DNA of 17,500 nt from Penaeus vannamei (lineage: Eukaryota; Arthropoda; Malacostraca; Decapoda; Penaeidae): NCBI RefSeq assembly GCF_042767895.1, contig NC_091578.1, positions 11,582,962-11,600,461 of the forward strand. Reading direction: 5' to 3'. The translations under genes and the position numbers were made by a program. Position 1 is the first letter of the stretch; every line of letters begins with the position of its first letter. The notes under the pieces were generated by a model. It made no database searches, was not told the DNA's origin, and worked only from the letters and a program-made list of their open reading frames with translations. This document shows positions 1 through 9,099 of the stretch, piece after piece.

Positions 1-1358
1 GCATTGGGCAGTAGTTAAAAGGCTTCCCATTATATCAGTATTTGCATTAAGGCAAGTTCAATTAACTTTCTGAATAATTATATTACTAAGTCAGTGAGTA
101 CCTTGCTTGTTACAATCAATTTAAAAACTACCTGCAAGTCCATACCCTCAGTTATTTGCGAATACATCCACAAAAATCAAACCAGTGAACCATCTTGTAC
201 CTTTAAACCATATTTCACTTGTAACATTACATTTTGTAACATATTACTTCATATCATACATGAAATGGGAAACTCATAGGAACATTCATAAAGGAAAGCG
301 AGTTCTACTTGGAATATAAGCAATAATATGGAGAAGCTCAACAAAGTAGCAACACAAATAACTCTCCCTCTGAGATCTGCACTGTATACAACCTGTGCTT
401 TGTAGGGCAGAATACATAATCTGTATAAAATATAACAAAACTTCTTAAAATAGGCTTTGTACAGGACCACTGCATCCAAGTAAACAGAAAAACTAGAGAA
501 AATTCAAAGAAGAGTTGGCATGGTTTTTAAAATAAATTTGGAAAATAGTAGCGAAGAAGTTTTTTCACAGCAATAACAAATATCTAACTTGCAGCAAGAA
601 AGAATTTCCACATCCTTACACATTCATGAAAAAAAACACACTGTACATACAGAAAATACTTCACAAAATAATATTTTTTTTTTTTATGAGAATATAAGTA
701 TCTGCATTTTTTAAAATCAAATGTTCCCAGACAATAACCTTGGTGAAATATAAAAATGATAGTAATTCTTCATAATGTTAATGGACAGATAAAGATTAAT
801 ATTCTGTCAAATATAACCTTTTCAAAGTATAATTCAACATGGCTCTTTAAACTATTGATGCCTTGAGTGCATATGACTTTTTTTTGAAGAATTTTGCTAA
901 GCTCCACATGTGCTTAGTCATAAAGATTCCATTACAAAATCTACTGTATCTCCCCAGTTCACCCCATTCCTTCAATTTTGGGGAAGAAAGGTTCTTATTT
1001 TCATTACTATCATTATTCTCAATAATATTGTAAAAATAATAATGATAATAATGATGATAAGATTAATAACAATAAAAATAGTATGAGAAATAAAAACTTT
1101 CCCAAAAATTTATGTATGTGTAAACAAAATTTAAAAATCACAGACTACAGTGGAAAAAACATATACCTGGCACCAAAAGTAAAATGAACAAATCACATTA
1201 CAAAAGCTTAAAATACAAAAATACTGTTGCTATATCTGTAAAGATCTTTTCTCTTACATTTATCTCAAGGTTTCTCCCAGATACCTGAACATCTTGTGTA
1301 CATTTAAAGTACAGTAAGTACAGTAAGCCGCAAGGAAAATATACCAAAACTATCCACA
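1..1358. other. AT-rich non-coding flank beyond the host gene's 3' end
   Basis: No convincing coding segment is visible on either strand. The open frames present are short and have no recognisable composition or splice context. The sequence is AT-rich with many short A and T runs, a tandem AAT/GAT patch near 1016-1080 and a doubled ACAGTAAGT near 1311-1325. It lies downstream of the candidate polyadenylation signal at 1359-1364 for the minus-strand gene, so I read it as 3' flank or distal 3' UTR. Confidence 0.5.
1016..1080. repeat. AAT/GAT trinucleotide microsatellite, imperfect
   Basis: The segment consists of interrupted AAT, AATA and GAT units. It is a small imperfect microsatellite with no coding content, typical of AT-rich intergenic DNA. 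Confidence 0.7.
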
Positions 1359-1364
1359 TTTATT
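1359..1364 (-). promoter_or_regulatory. Candidate polyadenylation signal AATAAA (minus strand)
   Basis: TTTATT on the plus strand reads AATAAA on the minus strand, about 195 nt after the stop codon at 1557-1559. The sequence just after it in transcript direction is GT/T-rich, as expected for a downstream element. An ATTAAA variant lies closer to the stop, near 1462-1467. AT-rich DNA produces such hexamers by chance, so this is positional evidence only. Confidence 0.35.
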
Positions 1365-1556
1365 TTAGTGGTATTAGTTGCTGTAAATAATGTTGAAACT
1401 GCAAGCTCATCACAAAAAATACTGCTGGTATGGTCTAGTAGTACTTTTCTATCTCTTGGGTTTTAATTGTCAGCAAAAGCACCACAAATGATCTGGAAGC
1501 TGTTTTCCTCATACTTTTGGGGACATATAATCAGTAAATATGTAAGAATATCAGCT

Positions 1557-1738
1557 CTACTTCCCAGCTCTGTTTGCTCTACCCTGTTTTCCCCTTTTTG
1601 GTTGTGATTTCCGCATTGTTTGTCTTGGTGACTTCCATTTGCCTTCCTTCTCCCTTAACAGTCTTTTCAAGGCTCTTCTACCAGTCTGTCTCTTTGCCTT
1701 TCTCTTTCGTGTTCGTTCAGGAAAATTCCGGCGAGGAT
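1557..1738 (-). CDS. Candidate terminal exon of the host gene: strongly basic C-terminal tail
   Basis: The exon begins right after a textbook acceptor (pyrimidine run ending TTTTTCAG at 1739-1746). It reads two leftover bases plus 59 codons and a TAG stop. The product is dominated by Lys and Arg, with clusters such as RTRKRKAKRQTGRR that look like a nuclear localisation or nucleic-acid-binding tail. The segment is visibly richer in G+C than its surroundings. Its entry phase fits the phase-1 donor of the exon at 16910-17221. The frame stays open upstream to 1871, so two longer starts are possible: after the AG at 1835-1836 (same phase) or after the TAG at 1872-1874 (phase 0), adding a hydrophobic stretch. 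I do not recognise the family. It could also be an alternative last exon or belong to a separate gene. Confidence 0.45.
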
Positions 1739-2024
1739 CTGAAAAAGTGTAACTCAGTTCATTCCATATCAAAAGAGGTAATTCAGTAAGTTTCATAAAT
1801 AAAAAATCAAAATATCTGGTAATTAATTCTGCATCTATACCAGAAAAAGGACCATAAATGAGAAAAAAGTACTACATATATTAAACCAAACAAAACATCA
1901 CATAAAGATCACTTTGACAACAAAAAGAGGATGATTTTAAAATATTTTTTCCAAAATCAACACTATTTAGTTTTTTGGACAAAGAAAACAAAAAATATCA
2001 ATAAACATTGTAAAACAGAGAAGT

Positions 2025-2028
2025 GGAG

Positions 2029-2063
<35 letters not shown>

Positions 2064-2303
2064 GGAGGAGGAGGAGGAGGAGGAGGAGGAGGAGGAGGAG
2101 GAGGAGGAGCAGAAGGAGGAGGAGGAAGAAGAGGAGGAGGACGGGAAGAAGGGGGGTAGAGGAGGAGGAGGAGGTAGAAAGAAGAGGAAGAGCAGAAAGA
2201 GGAGGAGAAGGAAGAAGAGGAAGAGGAGGAGGAGGAGGAGGAGGAGGAGGAGGAGGAGGAGGAGGAGGAGGAGGAGGAGGAGGAGGAGGAGGAGGAGGAG
2301 GAG

Positions 2304-2338
<35 letters not shown>

Positions 2339-2374
2339 GGAGAAGGAGAAGGAGAAGAAGGAGGAGGAGGAAGA
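2025..2374. repeat. Long GAG/GGA polypurine microsatellite
   Basis: About 350 bp of almost pure purine on the plus strand, mostly GGA/GAG units with interspersed GAA and AAG units and a handful of C or T interruptions (for example near 2110, 2141 and 2158). There are two long uninterrupted GAG blocks, near 2050-2109 and 2225-2312. Such mirror-symmetric homopurine tracts can form triplex DNA. On the transcribed (minus) strand it is a CUC/UCC polypyrimidine run ending about 285 nt before the acceptor of the 1557-1738 exon. The poly-Glu, poly-Gly, poly-Arg and poly-Ser open frames here are by-products of the repeat. Confidence 0.95.
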
Positions 2375-2599
2375 TGTGGAAAGAATCACACTAAAGAGGT
2401 GTTTTATCTTTTTGCCCAGAGACTCCTCATCATCTATGGCCAATCCAAAATGCAAAAATTTCTGTAAAGAGCTTTGTAGATGGAAAAATAAAAAAATACA
2501 TATCTCTGCTCCTTTGATATCTGTTCCCATAAAATATTTTCATCAGGTATTCAATGCATCCTAAGAGAAAAGAAATGATGGTCATTAATTCTTACTGAA

Positions 2600-2660
2600 G
2601 AAAAATAATAAGAATAAGAAAGAATTTTCAGAATCATATAAGAATAAGAATAGGAAAAGT
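2600..2660. repeat. Small imperfect AGAATA/AATAAG repeat
   Basis: Interrupted copies of AATAAGAATAAG occur on both sides of a short non-repeat spacer. This is a minor low-complexity patch in intronic DNA with no other feature. Confidence 0.6.
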
Positions 2661-3501
2661 AGTCTTCAATTTAGTGATTAAGTCCCTTTTAATTTGTACT
2701 GTATTCATTTCCTGGCATTATTACACTGAACAGCAAGAACAGAAAATATTTACTTTTAGTACAAAAGTTCTCAGTCCTAATTATGATCCTTTCCATCTAG
2801 GCCTCTACCACATTTAATTTCCCTGTAATCTATATATTTGAAATCACTAACTGATCCTAGTTAGTTATAGTTACTATAGTTATTCTGATTACTTATCAAC
2901 TTTAAAAAACAATGTAGTTGAAGTCCTTACTATATATATACCTAAGAGCATACAACAAACATAACTAAAGATCCTGGCTAAAACCAATCTCTGGCATCTA
3001 TTTTTGTGTAATTCGAAATAACAGGATACCAGCTATGATCAATAACATGTAAAAATCAAATCTTTATACTAAATCACATATATCATGATACATATGCTTT
3101 CTAGTTTATACTGGGTTTTAAAAAATTATACATCAATTTGGTGTCAAGGCTCAAGTTATACAGTGCTCCATTAAGCATCAACACCCAAGAATTACATGGG
3201 CAAGTGATTATAGACACTGACAGCAGTGAGAGATATAGTAAAAACTAGTGTATACATGCATTTGCTGCCTTGCAAAACAAAATGGCAGATAAGGGATGTG
3301 TCCTTTTAATGTAATACTAGAAAATGAAGGTAACAACTGTCTTGGTAATATCAGCTTGAATAAACACATAAAAGAGAGTTGGCCATAGAAAACACAGTCA
3401 GTAATTAAACAATAGGGAAAAAAAAAGTTAGAGATCACGAATATGACATGATAGTAAAATGGACTTACAAAATAAAAAATAGCAGAAAATAATATGAGTT
3501 A

Positions 3502-3507
3502 TTTATT
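3502..3507 (-). promoter_or_regulatory. Candidate polyadenylation signal AATAAA after the short terminal exon
   Basis: TTTATT on plus reads AATAAA on minus, 16 nt beyond the stop codon at 3524-3526. T-rich and GT-containing sequence follows in transcript direction. If used, it would give a very short 3' UTR and make the 3524-3594 exon an alternative last exon. Confidence 0.3.
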
Positions 3508-3523
3508 TCTGCATCCATCTCTC

Positions 3524-3594
3524 CTACTCTTTGTAGTTCTTCCTTGTCCTGCTCCTCAGCACCCTGGATGTCTCAATAGGTGACTTAGCCAGGC
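3524..3594 (-). CDS. Candidate short terminal exon of the host gene, basic C-terminus
   Basis: A plausible acceptor (GCTTTTGTAG, with an AACTAAAC branch-point-like sequence about 15-20 nt upstream) precedes two leftover bases, 22 codons and a TAG stop. The product ends in a basic run, LRSRTRKNYKE. Entry phase 1 matches the donor at 16909. If the transposon cluster 3667-16890 is removed with one copy of its target duplication, the intron between 16910 and 3594 shrinks to about 81 nt, a normal small intron. That suggests this was the next exon before the insertions. No other frame through it is open. An internal exon ending at the GTG near 3562, or a longer non-coding exon ending at the GTAAGT near 3467, are alternatives. 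Confidence 0.5.
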
Positions 3595-3656
3595 CTACAA
3601 AAGCAAGTTTAGTTATGGAGATATATATTCTATATTGTGTGATTTCAAGCATGTGG

Positions 3657-3666
3657 ATTTTTACAG
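3657..3666. repeat. Target-site duplication of the outer LINE, 3' side
   Basis: ATTTTTACAG here matches GTTTTAACAG at 16891-16900 at 8 of 10 positions. It abuts the end of the TTAACCA tail. The two mismatches are consistent with an old insertion. Confidence 0.55.
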
Positions 3667-5226
3667 AATGGTTAATGGTTAAGGGTACCGTCCCAGATGA
3701 GGGGGGGGGGGTCAAATTGAGTTAGCTAGTGTATAGTACATGGATGAGGAAACAACCAAAGGAGTATTGAAGCCCTGCTGTAGCTAGTTCCCAGACGGTG
3801 AACTCGAGACCCGCTAAACACCTGGAGAGATACGTCGCTAATGAGTGGACTTTTGCTTGTTGCAATTGTGCATACGGCATTTGATTATGAGATTGCACAT
3901 ACACACGAGTTTGTGAATGTTCAAGGAACCCTTTTATATCAATATCAGAAAAAAATTATATCACCATGATTTATGAAAAAATATTTTGTGAAATATCTAT
4001 AAAAAAAATGTAAGTTTTGTGTCCCTTTACACACAAAATATGCTTCAATCGAGACCCTCTCATATTATGTTATAGGTTACAAAGTAATCTGTACGTATAC
4101 CGAGTATAAAGCACTAATATTTGAAAATTGCCGTATGAGGAAGGACTGAAATATTTCCATTAGAGTTTGCTCAACAGTCAGTACATCACAGCATTGGTAA
4201 ATTTGATTTGATATGAAATTAGTCATTACAGCTGTAAAGGGCAATTCAATACTAAGGTTACCTAACAGTCAGATTTTTGAACTTCGGATGTATAAGCGAG
4301 ATACTGATTATTTCATATTGAAGATGATAGTACACAGTAATACCTGCTCTGAAATAAAAACTATATGGAATTTTGCACTCAATTGTGTGCGCAGTCTTTG
4401 TCTAGAGTTGAAAAAGCTATCACATCTGTTCCGTGCGTTCCCGATAAAAAATAATATGTTTAGACTTTACTGTAGGTAATAGGTACCATAAATTTGCAAA
4501 TATCCCACCACACCTCGGCATCTGCATGATTTTATGCACTTCTTAGTAAAGATAATGGGTACAAATGGCTAATCAACAACTCTACACTCATTTTCCTTTG
4601 CAATCTGTTAATATTGACAATTATCAAAGGAAACAGTTTGTAGGGTAACTAACATATTTTATTCCTTTAGACAGAAAAGTTGATATAGGCCTACTAAATG
4701 AGGATGATTAATCTTTTAAAACTTTTTGTGTGTGTGTTTACGAACATATGATCTTCCTCAAAAATTATAAACACCCAGTGACCATCTCCCCCCTTCCCCT
4801 GTGTGGAACATGGGAAAAATTCAATGACTTCGGTAAGTTCTTGAATTCCATGTACTAAATTCATATGCTTTTAAAATTCTCAAAATTGAACTGGCATGTT
4901 GTATTCATGCTAGGAGTTTATAACTAGGATAATTTTGTACTGATATTGCCATCCACAGTTCTCCATTTCTTCAACATTGAAGTAAAAAGAAAAAAAAAAG
5001 AAAACATTTTAAAAATCAAAAAAAGGTTTTTATCTGGTTTAGATTAGTTGTCTCTATGGTAAAATGCATTTATTAAACTTTTCAGACAAAAATACCTACT
5101 TTCATATCCAATAAACAAACATAAAAATACATACCTTTACAGTAAAGCATCCCCATTATGGGGCTCGTAATTTTTGTGTGATTCCAATGCAGTTTGTTGC
5201 TTTCGCTTGAGCCTCAGAGCCCTGAA

Positions 5227-5377
5227 GCCATGTAATAGCCCGATTTTTAAATTTTGGCCTAAATCAAAAAATATAAATTTTTTAATGCTGAAAAAACAAA
5301 CCAAAAATAATACTCTATGTCAACCAGCCCCCCCCCCCAAAAAAAAAGGAAATTTAAAAATCGAGCTATTACGTGGC
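5227..5377. repeat. Internal hairpin: 28-bp inverted repeat within the split TTAA element
   Basis: The arms are 5227-5254 and 5350-5377 and match at 26 of 28 positions when one is reverse-complemented. The loop of about 95 bp is AT-rich and includes a C13 run followed by A9. The sister element has a hairpin at the matching place (arms near 15770-15800 and 15880-15910), but the outer part of its arms has a different sequence. Confidence 0.75.
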
Positions 5378-5465
5378 CTTAGGCCAGGACAGATCTAACA
5401 CATGAATTTTGGGGGGATTGTTCATGAAAAAACTGTGGAACACATAATGTACCCAAGAAGAGGGG

Positions 5466-5489
5466 AAAATGGTTAATGGTTAATTGTTA
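5466..5489 (-). repeat. LINE 3' tail of TTAACCA-type repeats
   Basis: In transcript direction the LINE ends in TTAACAATTAACCATTAACC followed by ATTTT. The outer LINE ends with the same TTAACCATTAACCATT, now cut by a transposon at its first TTAA (8599-8602 and 3679-3682). A short-tandem-repeat 3' tail in place of poly(A) is known for some LINE clades. Confidence 0.7.
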
Positions 5490-5642
5490 AAATAAATGTG
5501 CTAGACATCTAAGGTCATATAGCACTATAGGAAGGTATAGTATAGGGGCATGTCAGGTGATAGTTGCTATGTGTCAACTATCTAGAGTAGTGTTAAAAGG
5601 TTGAAGATGGGGGGAAAGGATATGGTGGTTTAGGTAAGGGAG

Positions 5643-6146
5643 TTAGATCAAGTGAAGGATATTTATGCATCTGAGGAAGGAGAACAGGTTGTCAAGGCAG
5701 AATTAGGTTATTTGTGAAGAGGAAGCGTTCTAGAGATCGGCCTTGAGAGTTGGTGGTAGAGTCACCCCACAGAGTGTGGCGGCAGTTGAAATCACCAACT
5801 ACAAGGAAAGGTGGTTGGAGTTGGTAGCAAAGGCAGCAAAGTCAATGGGATGGGATGGGGAGAAGTAGACTGAAATTGCTGTGATCCAGCGGCAAAGAAA
5901 GATGCGAAAAGCTGTTCACAGGACAGTAGTTTGTAGAGGTATGACATAAGGTGTTTTATGATGGATAAATATAGACGAGACATAAAGGGAGTGTAGGGAA
6001 GAGATAAAATGGTAATTGGGAATTGGAATAGGAGGGTGTGTGAGGAAAGTCTCTTGGAGACAGATAATAGATGGATTATAAGAAGCAAGGATATGACGTA
6101 GGTCTGGTCTATGAGAACGGAAACCACGAATATTCCAATGTAGGAG
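5643..6146 (-). pseudogene. Inner LINE ORF2 remnant: APE-type endonuclease fused by deletion to the ORF2 C-terminus
   Basis: The start reads LLHWNIRGFRSHRP, with the catalytic Asn of WNIRGF at 6132-6134 and the catalytic Glu of LQET at 6051-6053. The middle is out of frame. The VVGDFN motif (catalytic Asp at 5791-5793, with HTLWGD shortly after) follows in another frame. These are the standard active-site blocks of AP-like endonucleases, which nick target DNA for target-primed reverse transcription. Near 5695-5705 the sequence jumps directly to the last residues of ORF2, homologous to those at 8683-8770 in the outer copy, and ends at a stop at 5643-5645. The second half of the endonuclease and the whole reverse transcriptase are missing. 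Frameshifts and an in-frame stop show it is dead. Confidence 0.8.
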
Positions 6147-6370
6147 AGCTATAGCTTATGAGTGATATCGCATACGGTACATATTGGGGAATCTGGGGGA
6201 GAAGGAGCTAGGGGGTGTGAAGGAGGGGTATTAGGAGGTAGGAAATTTGGGGAAGGGCATTATTGTGACATGAGTGATTCTCGTGTGTATCCGGGAGGGA
6301 GTGCAAAAGATAGAGGGGATGGAGGGAGGGAGAATGTGCCTATAGTTGGGGTTGAAGAGGGTGGGTTGTG

Positions 6371-8109
6371 TTAGGAGGGAGTAGATGTGGGGGGAGTATT
6401 AGTGGTAGGAGGGTGGATATCGGAAGGATGGATAGTTGGAGTTGAAGGGAATGTGTTGTCTTGGGAGGGATTAGGAGAAAGGGGTGTAGGGGTGCTATGA
6501 GTAAGAGGGGGATGGATATGAGGAGGATGGGTATTGGGAGGATGGATATCGGAGGTGGACGGAATCGAGGGGGTTAGGTTGTGTTGAGAGGGAGTAGGAG
6601 GAATATTAGTAGGAGAGGTATGAATATCGGCAACCACTTCAAGTGTGGAAGGAGCATGAGTTATGGGATCTTGTGTCTTAAGCATATAACTTTGGATGTC
6701 ATCTATTGTTTCTGCAAAGGAATTTGTTGGAGAGTTTTGTGAGAAGGTAATTGTTTCTGCAATGGAGTTGGTTGGAGAGTTTTGTGGGATAAAGGTTTTC
6801 TTATGAGGGGGGGAAGAGGAGACTGGTGTCTCAGGAATAAAGGTAAAGGTAGGTGGAGGTGATTGTGCTGTAGGGGAAGAAGGGTTAGAACGTTTAGTCT
6901 GTCTACTGCGGGTAGTGCGGGGAGGGAGAGGGGGTGGTGTTGGGGCTGTAGTTGAGATTGGAGCTGTGGTTGAGATTGGGGTGTCTGGGTTTAGATTGGC
7001 AAAGGAATTGGTCTGAGGGATGTAGATTGTAGAACTGGAAATGGGGACTTCTCAGGGTGGAGGGGGAGGGGCTGAGCGAACAATGTTACTAGAGTATGGA
7101 GTATGAGAGAAACCTTGTGCTTCCTGTCTGGCTTCACATAAAGTGAGACCATTTTTGTATCTGAGAGTTGCTACCTCAGATTCAAACTTGTAAGTGGGAC
7201 AGCCTCTATAAAATACATTATGGGGGCCGCCGCAGTTAGCACATGTTCGTGTTTGTGCTGAGCAGTTTGATCGGTTATGACCAGGTTGGGCACATATGGG
7301 GCATCGGTCTGTGGAACGGCAATGTTTGGCAGGATGTCTAAAGCGCCAACAGTTTTGACATTGATGGGGAGGGAAATGGTATGGTTGAACAGGGAGGGAT
7401 TGTCCACCGATGTAGATACGTAAGGGAAGGTCATGTGGTCTCTGAGGCATCCTAATAAGTCTTCTCCACAGTCTGACCAATCTTTGGTATCGACTGGGCA
7501 GTTTGCTGGGGAGAGAGAGACAGTTCCGGTACAGGTATTAAGGGTTGGATGAGGTTCTGCAGGAATGGGCTTGCCAGAATGATCAGTTAAATTTGATAGT
7601 GCTATAGATTCAGTTTCTGATCTGACTGTTACAAGACAGGAGCGAACGCGTCTGGTATAGAGAGGGACTCTGCCTACTTGTTTTTGGAGGCATTGTTGAA
7701 AGAGAAGAGTGTTGCCTGAGGAGCTGTAGAAGGGATCACGAAAAATTGGTCCCATTTAGCTGGGCTAAACAGAGTATTTAAGATATCTGTAGGGTTGGTG
7801 GTGGTGGATGGTCGGGGACGTGTGGAAGAGGGAGTATTACGGAATGATGGAGAATAAGGCTGCAAGGTAGTAATAAGGGAGGATTGGTTGCTTGATGAAG
7901 ATTGCGGGGGTAGAGTTGATGAATTTGAGGAAGTTGAGTGGAGATTGATTCTCTGCTTGGGTGGGTATTGCACTAGTAGGCATTGAGGAGTGGGTAGCAG
8001 TTTCAGTGTTCAGAGCCGTGGTTAAAGGAGAGCCTGGGTTGGGGCTATTTGATAAAGGGGCTAGCCTCATTGCCTCTAATAAATGGATTACATTTTCATT
8101 ACTGGTCAT
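6371..8109 (-). pseudogene. Inner LINE ORF1: gag-like RNA-binding protein with three zinc knuckles, frameshifted
   Basis: The likely start is the ATG at 8107-8109, matched by an ATG at the same place in the outer copy. The order is a Ser/Thr/Pro-rich N-terminus, a segment beginning AKWDQFF, a central domain, then three knuckles at 7199-7360. Two are canonical C-x2-C-x4-H-x4-C; the third is C-x2-C-x3-H-x6-C (CANCGGPHNVFYRGC). A conserved tail follows with YKFESEVATLR and a GLTLCEARQEA helix. A long Pro/Thr-rich C-terminus contains a doubled QNSPTNS-AETI block. ORF1 proteins of this type coat LINE RNA in the particle that retrotransposes. Reading through needs frame changes near 7900, 7690 and 7440 and again after 7052, so this copy cannot make the full protein. 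Confidence 0.8.
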
Positions 8110-8682
8110 GGGGAACCTGGATTATATAAAAGGCATCAACTGGTCCACCTCCATCGCTAGTGAAAGGTAAGGGCTAGATTAGTCGGGAGTACCGTGCCCA
8201 TAGTTCCCGCAGGCCGTTCAGGACTGGCACAAGGTCAGCCTTTCATCCTCTCAGCACGGCTCTCACACCTTAGGAAGTAGATAGTAGAAGGAGATGGAGA
8301 AGAGACGGAAACAAAAGCTGGAGAGGGAAAAGACCATGCAAAATTAGTTGAGTCGAGGGCTGAGGCCCTAGGCAGGGGAAATCCCTGCATTGGGTCTCAG
8401 TCTCCGTCTCCTAAGCCCCCCCACGACAACAACGGGCAAGGGATTGGGGGGATAGAGGGGGGTGGGGGGAATGACGTTTTGAGACGAAGAGCAATTCTAT
8501 ACTCTATATTATGCAAAAAGAATCAAGAGTTATCTCCGACCAATTTTTTTTATGATGAAATGAGCAGGGAAAGGTGGTCATTTCCCGGGACGGTCCCCTT
8601 AAAAGCAAAATAAATGTGCTAGACATCTAAGACTATGTAGCACTATAGAAAGGTAGTTGATTTAGTAGTTAGTTGCTATGCA

Positions 8683-9035
8683 TCAACTATGTAGAGTAAT
8701 ATTGAATTTAAGATGGATCAAGTGAAGGATATGCATGTGTCTGAAGAAATAGAACAGGCTGTCAAAGAAGAAAGTGTGGGATTCTGTAAGGATGCCTGAT
8801 AGGTTGGGAGGTCGGTTGAAGGGAGGATAGGTAAGAAGAGCATAGGTGCGGGTTGTAACAAAGCATGGGTAGGACAACAGAATGTGTGGAGCTGAAAGAG
8901 GGACATTACATAGGGGACAAAGGGGCATCTTGGAAGCAGATAATGGATGGGTCATAAGAAGAAAGGATTTGACAAAGGTCAGGTCTGTGAGAACAGAAAC
9001 TGAGAATATTCCAATGTAGGAGAGCTACTACTTTG
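8683..9035 (-). pseudogene. Outer LINE ORF2 remnant: endonuclease start joined to C-terminal zinc-finger-like end
   Basis: The upstream part (about 8930-9035) reads LLHWNI, then HRPDL and IICFQ, the start of the APE endonuclease as in the inner copy. Near 8930 it jumps to the ORF2 C-terminus, which reads CPLCNVPLSAPHILL. That is the Cys/His block found at the very end of many I/Jockey/R1-type ORF2 proteins. The frame ends at 8683. The endonuclease core and reverse transcriptase are missing, and the two parts are in different frames. The deletion endpoints differ from those of the inner copy. Confidence 0.75.
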
Positions 9036-9099
9036 TTGATCTAGGAGTGATAATGGTTACAGTGCGTGTTGGATAATTTGAAGAGGAGGGAGCTAGAGA

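Larger units (their letters stand above)
1739..3500 (-). other. Intronic or intergenic stretch between the two candidate terminal exons
   Basis: Apart from the GAG/GGA microsatellite and a small AGAATA-type repeat, I see no gene here. The open frame at 3208-3438 (minus) has no recognisable features. A perfect donor-like GTAAGT lies near 3462-3467 on the minus strand, about 55-60 nt past the stop of the 3524-3594 exon. That leaves open an internal, non-coding version of that exon. Confidence 0.5.
5466..8453 (-). mobile_element. Inner non-LTR retrotransposon (LINE), internally deleted copy
   Basis: About 3.0 kb, minus strand, same family as the outer LINE. It lies between direct repeats AGAGGGG at 5459-5465 and 8454-8460, a likely 7-bp target duplication. 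The order is 5' UTR (about 8110-8453), frameshifted ORF1 (about 6371-8109), ORF2 endonuclease fragment joined to the ORF2 C-terminus (5643-6146), 3' UTR, then the TTAACCA tail. A full-length relative would need roughly 3 kb more for the reverse transcriptase, which is absent. The target was the split TTAA element: what flanks this LINE continues the sister element with almost nothing lost. Confidence 0.8.
3683..8598. mobile_element. TTAA-flanked non-autonomous DNA transposon, split by the inner LINE
   Basis: Termini are GGGTACCGTCCC at the left and, read inward from the right, GGGGACCGTCCC. Perfect TTAA duplications lie outside (3679-3682 and 8599-8602). The element's own sequence is 3683-5465 plus 8461-8598, about 1.92 kb, nearly equal to its sister at 13872-16168 (about 1.94 kb without its MITE). 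The two align throughout, including an 11-13 G run just inside the left terminus. No transposase is recognisable. The target is the TTAACCA tail of the outer LINE. TTAA targeting points to piggyBac- or Kolobok-type mobilisation, but the superfamily is not settled by the termini alone. Confidence 0.75.

Noticed and set aside
249..479. 76-codon minus-strand open frame with hydrophobic segments
   Set aside because: AT-rich frames give Leu/Ile/Phe-rich translations by chance; no splice or composition support and no homology recognised.
1931..2530. Long open frames rich in Arg/Gly, Glu or Ser/Pro on both strands
   Set aside because: They are translations of the GAG/GGA microsatellite; any frame through a stop-free triplet repeat stays open.
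3208..3438. 76-codon minus-strand open frame between the candidate terminal exons
   Set aside because: No clear splice sites in matching phase and no recognisable protein features.
4213..4479. 88-codon plus-strand open frame in the TTAA element
   Set aside because: The sister copy agrees for only about 30 codons before frame and sequence diverge, and no known domain is visible.
5466..5489. TTAACCA repeats as telomere-like sequence
   Set aside because: Arthropod telomeres are TTAGG-type, only about two units are present, and they coincide with the 3' end of both LINE copies.
6162..6374. Gly-rich plus-strand open frame
   Set aside because: It is the antisense of the Pro/Ser/Thr-rich ORF1 tail of the inner LINE.
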